DNA of 8,764 nt from Candidatus Latescibacterota bacterium (lineage in GTDB: Bacteria; Latescibacterota; MVCY01), in assembly GCA_030629295.1 (NCBI GenBank), contig DAOVPH010000063.1, positions 1 through 8,764 on the forward strand, written 5' to 3'. Below the pieces are notes generated by a model. It ran no database searches and was not told the origin of the DNA. It saw only the letters and a list, made by a program, of their open reading frames with translations. Below, in pieces: positions 5,789-8,764 of the stretch; within the stretch, counting starts at the first letter, position 1, and each line of letters starts with the position of its first letter. Both the position numbers and the translations under genes were made by a program.

Positions 5789-6853
5789 TCAGGGGGAAGG
5801 AAGATTTCCTTGCAGGGCCTGATAAAAAGCATTCCAGAAAGGGTCTACTATGGGATGTTCCAGTCTTCTTTCCTCTCCTGCCTCTACTAAGATCATCCCC
5901 TTCTCAGCTTCTATCAACTGACCGGCTACCGAGGATTTAATCCCTTTTTCAGCCAGCGCACCCACTATTTCCTGAGCCTTATGCTCCCGACAGGAAATGA
6001 TCAAAGTGCCCTCACTGATGGATGCGTAGGGGTCAATAGCAAAATAGTCACATATCTCTCTTACACAATCTTCCCTTACAATCTTCTCTTTCTCTATTCT
6101 CACTCCCAGACCGGCAGCCTGAGCCAGCTCATAGAGTCCACCCCAGATCCCGCATTCGGTGGCGTCGTGCATAGCGCTCACCCCATTCTCCCTTATTCCT
6201 ATGTTCACCGCCGTCATCGCATCTTCCACCACCGACATCTGGTAGAACACTTGCTGGGCTCGTTGAGCAAATCCCTTTCCGAACTGTTTCTCAATAAGCT
6301 GGGTGAACATTGTGGCAAATATGCCGGTGGCCTCGATGGCCGGTCCTTTGGTAATAATTATCCTATCCCCTACCCTGGCCATCTTAGGGGTAACATATTC
6401 GTCTTTTTCTCCAATGCCAATCACCGTCGCCCCTCCTACCATAGGATAGTGACAGTTCTCGTATCTGGCAGTGTGACCAGCGATGATGGAAATCCCCAGC
6501 CTCTGACATTCCTGATGGATAGTCTCCCAGACAATCTCCAACTGCTCCTTGGTTATCTCCATAGGGAGATTTAGATCTATGGAGAGAAACTTAGGCTTCA
6601 GTCCAGAGGTAACTGAATCCGAGACCAAGATGTGAAGGGCAAACCAGGCTGACCTCTCCCAGCCGTATTCCGGGACGATAAACACCGGATCGCAAGTGAT
6701 CGACACCGCTTTATCCCCAATCTCCACTATTCCCACATCTACTCCGTGCTGAGGCCCGACCAATATTTTTTTACTTTCGACTCCCAACCGGGGAAATATG
6801 AGTTCGTTAAATATCTCAGGTGAAATCTTGCCGATGTCGGGTAATTGAGCCAA
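5789..6853 (-). CDS. AIR synthase-related (PurM/HypE-like) protein of unknown function
   Basis: The 354-residue protein has the two-domain PurM/HypE/SelD fold pattern. VSDSVTSGLKPKFLSIDLNL at 77-96 matches the ATP-site helix, AGHTARY at 125-131 the following loop, VGDRIIITKGP at 161-171 the start of the C-terminal domain, SAMHDATECGIWGGLYELA at 226-244 the RDPTRGG-type motif of HypE, and SEGTLII at 280-286 the EG motif. These proteins use ATP to activate an oxygen or carry a phosphorylated intermediate. It is not normal HypE: HypE ends in a catalytic cysteine, while this ends LPSP. It is not SelD, having no N-terminal Cys or Sec. No hyp genes are nearby. The start is TTG, set by a strong AAGGAGG six bases upstream; no better start is available. 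The gene is flanked by repeats on both sides. Family is firm; the reaction is unknown. Confidence 0.85.
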   Translation of the reverse strand: MAQLPDIGKISPEIFNELIFPRLGVESKKILVGPQHGVDVGIVEIGDKAVSITCDPVFIVPEYGWERSAWFALHILVSDSVTSGLKPKFLSIDLNLPMEITKEQLEIVWETIHQECQRLGISIIAGHTARYENCHYPMVGGATVIGIGEKDEYVTPKMARVGDRIIITKGPAIEATGIFATMFTQLIEKQFGKGFAQRAQQVFYQMSVVEDAMTAVNIGIRENGVSAMHDATECGIWGGLYELAQAAGLGVRIEKEKIVREDCVREICDYFAIDPYASISEGTLIISCREHKAQEIVGALAEKGIKSSVAGQLIEAEKGMILVEAGEERRLEHPIVDPFWNAFYQALQGNLPSP

Positions 6854-6859
6854 GTTCTC

Positions 6860-6866
6860 CCTCCTT
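6860..6866 (-). promoter_or_regulatory. Ribosome binding site fixing the TTG start of the AIR synthase-like gene
   Basis: AAGGAGG on the - strand lies six bases before TTG at 6853-6851, inside a purine-rich run. The full anti-Shine-Dalgarno match and ideal spacing decide in favour of the non-ATG start. Confidence 0.8.
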
Positions 6867-6930
6867 TTTTTTCGTTATGTCCCTTGACTATTTAGTGTCT
6901 GTCCGGGAAGTATCTATCTTCGTCTTTTAG

Positions 6931-7037
6931 TGTCATTGCGAGCGACTGCAAGGAGCGAAGCAATCTCTTTAATATCAGGGGATTGCTTCGTCGCGGAGCC
7001 TGTGCTGAGCGATAGCGAAGTGCTCCTCGCAATGACA
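6931..7037. repeat. Palindromic repeat, family A copy 3 (longest)
   Basis: It starts TGTCATTGCGAGCGACTGCA and ends GTGCTCCTCGCAATGACA. It is longer than the other two copies because both arms carry additional GAGCGAAG/GATAGCGAAG units, which look like partial internal duplications of the arm motif. Part of the extra sequence (GAGCCTGTGCTGAGCGATAG) is absent from the other copies. It lies in the repeat-filled spacer between nfu and the AIR synthase-like gene. Confidence 0.85.
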
Positions 7038-7081
7038 AAACAAGCTCCCCATCTGTGCTTTTTAGCGATTCACAAGGATAT

Positions 7082-7162
7082 AACCACGAATTTACACGAA
7101 TGTTCACGAATACCATCGAACTATCTGTATAAATTGGTGTTAATTCGTGTCTATTCGTGGTT
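7082..7162. repeat. Palindromic repeat with CACGAAT units, family C
   Basis: The ends AACCACGAATTTACACGAAT and ATTCGTGTCTATTCGTGGTT are near-perfect inverted repeats (19 of 20 bases). The left arm contains three CACGAAT units spaced about 10-12 bases apart, and the right arm two ATTCGTG units. The loop is AT-rich. This is a third family, unrelated in sequence to A and B. It sits about 45 bases from copy 3 of family A, so the spacer has taken up at least two elements. Confidence 0.8.
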
Positions 7163-7213
7163 GGAAAAGCGGGAATGATAAAAACCATGGGTATTTCCAG
7201 ACACTCTTTAGTA

Positions 7214-7435
7214 TCAGACGGCTTCAACCTGCTGAATCTCGGGAATCTGCTGCTTGAGAATCCGCTCGATTCCCATCTTCAGGGTCATCTGACTCATAGG
7301 ACACCCTGCACATCCCCCGGTCAATCGTACCTTTACTATCCCGTCTTCGCTTACTTCCATCAGCTCCACTCCGCCGCCGTGAGCTGCCAGAGACGAATTT
7401 ACGCTTTCTAAAACCTCTTTCACCTTTTCATGCAT
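7214..7435 (-). CDS. Nfu-type Fe-S cluster carrier (NifU C-terminal domain protein)
   Basis: The 73-residue protein is a stand-alone NifU C-terminal domain. It has HGGGVELMEV near residues 19-28, then GGCAGCPMSQMTLKMGIE from residue 40, with Cys42 and Cys45 in the CxxC that binds a [4Fe-4S] cluster, usually bridging two subunits. Such proteins carry assembled clusters to target enzymes in the cytoplasm. The length matches single-domain Nfu proteins. The ATG has AAAGGTGA just upstream. It lies downstream of nifS and nifU but is separated from them by the nadA remnant and has its own promoter about 80-110 bases upstream, so it can be expressed independently. The nearest alternative is a CxxC-containing member of the same family with a different client; that cannot be resolved. 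Confidence 0.93.
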   Translation of the reverse strand: MHEKVKEVLESVNSSLAAHGGGVELMEVSEDGIVKVRLTGGCAGCPMSQMTLKMGIERILKQQIPEIQQVEAV

Positions 7436-7514
7436 TTTAAGTCACCTTTCTATTTGCAGATTAACGCTTGGTTTATATGTCCTTAGTAAAATATTTATCG
7501 TCGCATAATTTTTC

Positions 7515-7543
7515 AATATAGTATATCTGACCAGGGATGTCAA
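7515..7543 (-). promoter_or_regulatory. Consensus sigma70 promoter for the nfu-type gene
   Basis: On the - strand TTGACA (7543-7538) and TATATT (7520-7515) are separated by exactly 17 bases; the -35 hexamer is a perfect match. Transcription should start near 7508, leaving a leader of roughly 70 bases before the ATG at 7435. The -35 hexamer overlaps the stop codon of the small ORF at 7540-7614. No operator or riboswitch-like structure was recognised in the leader. Confidence 0.7.
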
Positions 7544-7614
7544 AGCTTTTTCGCAGCAGTGACTAATGAATCCCCTCTATCACTTATTGCCACTACAACC
7601 CCATTCTTAGACAT
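7540..7614 (-). CDS. 24-codon ORF overlapping the end of the nadA remnant; possible gene fragment
   Basis: The ATG overlaps the nadA TAA stop (ATGTCTAAG), an arrangement typical of translational coupling, and a GGAGGG lies about 11 bases upstream. The peptide begins MSKNGVVVAISDRGD and ends with AAKKL and a TGA stop within the next promoter. The alternation of hydrophobic strand and SDRGDS turn looks like the first strand of a Rossmann-like or NifX-like domain, but I do not recognise it. It may be the N-terminal stub of a gene that once followed nadA, cut off by the same rearrangements, or a spurious frame. Confidence 0.3.
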   Translation of the reverse strand: MSKNGVVVAISDRGDSLVTAAKKL

Positions 7615-7881
7615 AACTCAGCATTCCCTCCAATGACCTTCGGGAATGTTCCATAATATCTTCGGATAACTCCACTTTGTAACGTTCCTCTTTTAGGGCA
7701 AGATATACATCATTTAGAGTAGTTAGCTTCATGTTTCGGCCGCCTCCCTCGCCAGTCCCAGGGAATCTCCCAGGAAATCTGCGATAGCTTGAATCTCTGG
7801 TCTCTGGTAATTGTGAACCAGGATGATGGCCTTTTTCTCTTCCTTCAGTCTGCTAATCTCCTCTACTATGTCTACTTCCAT
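7607..7881 (-). pseudogene. nadA: Quinolinate synthase remnant with a large internal deletion
   Basis: NadA condenses iminoaspartate with dihydroxyacetone phosphate to quinolinate, a step in NAD synthesis, and needs a [4Fe-4S] cluster. Here an ORF of 50 codons (7881-7729) matches the NadA N-terminus, with HNYQRPEIQAIADFLGDSL, ending at TGA. Overlapping that stop as ATGA, a second ORF of 41 codons (7732-7607) matches the NadA C-terminus, with NMKLTTLNDVYLALKEE and a final ARRALERML-like helix (HSRRSLEGML). About 210 central residues of a normal ~300 are missing, including all three cluster cysteines, and the two pieces are in different frames, so no active enzyme can be made. Neither piece has other damage, so the deletion is recent or an assembly error. 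The gene starts 41 bp past nifU with GGGAGG only three bases before the ATG. Confidence 0.85.
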
Positions 7882-7922
7882 CTTCCTCCCAAAGCCTTTC
7901 TACTGGTCGGCTACCATATTTG

Positions 7923-8324
7923 TCATCCTTGGGCGTTCCTGTTCTTCTTGTTAAGATAATCCTCGATTGCTGATTTGAGCGCATCTTCAGCCAAAATCGA
8001 GCAATGCATCTTCACCGGTGGAAGTCCGCCTAAAGCTTCAGCCACTGCCCTGTTGGAAATTTTTAGAGCCTCTTCTACTGTCTTTCCCTTGACTATCTCA
8101 GTAACCATAGAACTGGTGGCAATAGCGGCTCCACAACCGAAAGTCTTAAACTTAGCGTCAACAATAATATCATCCTTTACTTTAATATACAACTCCATAA
8201 TATCTCCACATATAGGATTGCCCACATACCCGATCCCACTGGGATTCTCCATCTCTCCGACATTCCTGGGATTCTTGAAGTGCTCCATAACCTTCTCACT
8301 ATATAATGCCCACACATCACGCAT
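7923..8324 (-). CDS. nifU: NifU/IscU-type Fe-S cluster scaffold protein
   Basis: The 133-residue protein is a scaffold on which Fe-S clusters are built from iron and desulfurase-derived sulfur. The three cluster cysteines are present: Cys39 in GNPICGD, with the labilising Asp41, Cys64 in FGCGAAIATSS, and Cys108 in MHCSILAE. It has only the N-terminal IscU-like domain, lacking the central ferredoxin and C-terminal Nfu domains of full NifU; the Nfu role is supplied by a separate gene at 7214-7435. IscU has LPPVKxHCS at the same site as LPPVKMHCS here. The ATG lies inside the end of nifS (ATGCGTGA overlap, 8 bp) and is preceded by AAGGAG, so translation should be coupled to that of nifS. The neighbouring desulfurase is the expected partner. 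The symbol nifU is used for the family; nitrogen fixation is not implied. Confidence 0.95.
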   Translation of the reverse strand: MRDVWALYSEKVMEHFKNPRNVGEMENPSGIGYVGNPICGDIMELYIKVKDDIIVDAKFKTFGCGAAIATSSMVTEIVKGKTVEEALKISNRAVAEALGGLPPVKMHCSILAEDALKSAIEDYLNKKNRNAQG

Positions 8325-8764
8325 CTTTGTTCTCCTTCTTGTACAGCGGAGACATAGAACGAAGTTTTCTCACAATCTTTGGTAATATCTCCAAAACATA
8401 ATCGATGTCCTCTTCTGTAGTAAATCTGCCCAGAGTGAATCGCAAAGACCCATGGGCTATCTCGGGAGACAGACCTAAGGCCAACAGCGTATGCGAAGGT
8501 TCAAGGGTGGATGAACTACAGGCAGACCCTGTAGAACAGGCAATACCTTCCAAATCTAAATTGAGCAGCACTGATTCCCCCTCCACAAATTCAATAGAAA
8601 TATTAACATTATTAGGAAGTCTTTCAGTGGGATGGCCATTTAATCTGGTGTGGTCTATCTTCTCCAATATGCCCTTTATTAACTTATCCCTCAGCGAAGT
8701 CAACCTTTTCGCCTCCTCATCCATCTTTTTCTCGACCAATTCAACCGCTTTACCAAAACCTACA
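8317..8764 (-). CDS. nifS: Cysteine desulfurase (NifS/IscS type), C-terminal part; continues past the window
   Basis: About 149 residues are visible, entering from beyond base 8764 in the frame whose first complete codon is at 8763-8761. The piece begins VGFGKAVELVEKK. The PLP-dependent enzyme removes sulfur from L-cysteine, giving alanine and an enzyme persulfide. The catalytic cysteine loop is present in IACSTGSACSSS, the second Cys being the persulfide carrier, on the long mobile loop of group I desulfurases. RLPNNVNISIEF and GSLRFTLGRFTTEEDIDYV are standard C-terminal landmarks. The PLP lysine lies outside the window. It overlaps nifU by 8 bp and therefore forms a sulfur donor-scaffold pair with it; it could also feed MnmA. 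An in-frame TTG at 8739 is internal to the gene and not its start. Confidence 0.95.
   Translation of the reverse strand, partial: VGFGKAVELVEKKMDEEAKRLTSLRDKLIKGILEKIDHTRLNGHPTERLPNNVNISIEFVEGESVLLNLDLEGIACSTGSACSSSTLEPSHTLLALGLSPEIAHGSLRFTLGRFTTEEDIDYVLEILPKIVRKLRSMSPLYKKENKDA

Larger units (their letters stand above)
6854..7213. other. Gene-free spacer of 360 bp, built mostly from repeats
   Basis: Apart from the ribosome binding site at 6860-6866, the family A repeat at 6931-7037 and the family C repeat at 7082-7162, I see no gene, RNA or convincing promoter. An 8-base inverted repeat AGTGTCTG occurs at 6894-6901 and, inverted, at 7198-7205, bracketing both repeats; this could be chance. 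The long open frames here only read through the repeats and are not genes. Confidence 0.7.

Noticed and set aside
5611..5940. 109-codon open frame on the + strand
   Set aside because: It starts inside repeat copy 2 and then runs antisense to the end of the AIR synthase-like gene.
5981..6574. 197-codon open frame on the + strand
   Set aside because: It lies wholly antisense to the well-supported AIR synthase-like gene and has low-complexity, non-protein-like composition.
5789..6853. Calling this gene hypE or selD
   Set aside because: The terminal cysteine of HypE and the N-terminal Cys/Sec of SelD are both missing, and no partner genes are nearby.
6931..7162. CRISPR array
   Set aside because: The repeats are palindromic elements of two different families without regular spacer length, and no cas gene is present.
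6894..7205. Mobile element bounded by AGTGTCTG inverted ends
   Set aside because: The match is only eight bases, there is no target duplication and no transposase; chance is a sufficient explanation.
6892..7227. 111-codon open frame on the - strand
   Set aside because: It translates the family A and family C repeats and their surroundings; no domain and no ribosome binding site support it.

Overview
The window looks like a chromosomal segment of an anaerobic or microaerophilic bacterium, probably an uncultivated lineage. The clues are a NifS/NifU/Nfu iron-sulfur assembly set, an internally deleted quinolinate synthase (NadA), a flavoredoxin-type flavin reductase, an MnmA with a CxxC...C cysteine set, strong AGGAGG ribosome binding sites with one clear TTG start, and intergenic palindromic repeats of a kind found in many environmental bacterial genomes. 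The phylum cannot be fixed from this sequence. No phage, plasmid, CRISPR, tRNA or rRNA feature was seen.

Layout: a J-domain gene tail on the + strand occupies the left edge. Every other gene is on the - strand. Read in transcription order (right to left) these are: cysteine desulfurase nifS (cut by the window end), the scaffold gene nifU (8 bp overlap), a nadA remnant lacking its whole middle, a 24-codon ORF coupled to that remnant, a consensus promoter, and an nfu-type gene. Next come a repeat-filled spacer, a PurM/HypE-like (AIR synthase-related) gene, a second repeat, a large membrane protein with two thioredoxin folds and a CcdA/DsbD-like core, and mnmA followed by a terminator. A consensus promoter then precedes a membrane-anchored peptidase MA-type metalloprotease. 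After a 147 bp nested palindrome come coaE and a flavin reductase gene.

How the genes fit together: the right half is about sulfur and Fe-S handling. NifS mobilises sulfur from cysteine, NifU builds clusters, Nfu probably carries them, NadA (if intact) would be a [4Fe-4S] client, and MnmA uses desulfurase-derived sulfur for tRNA thiolation. The Trx-Trx-CcdA protein probably moves reducing equivalents across the membrane. NadA makes quinolinate for NAD, CoaE makes coenzyme A, and the flavin reductase uses flavin, so cofactor metabolism is a second theme.

The most striking points are the out-of-frame internal deletion of nadA, with both ends well preserved; the tandem thioredoxin/CcdA fusion with unusual membrane cysteine motifs; the HypE-like protein without the HypE C-terminal cysteine; and three unrelated palindromic repeat families in under 9 kb.
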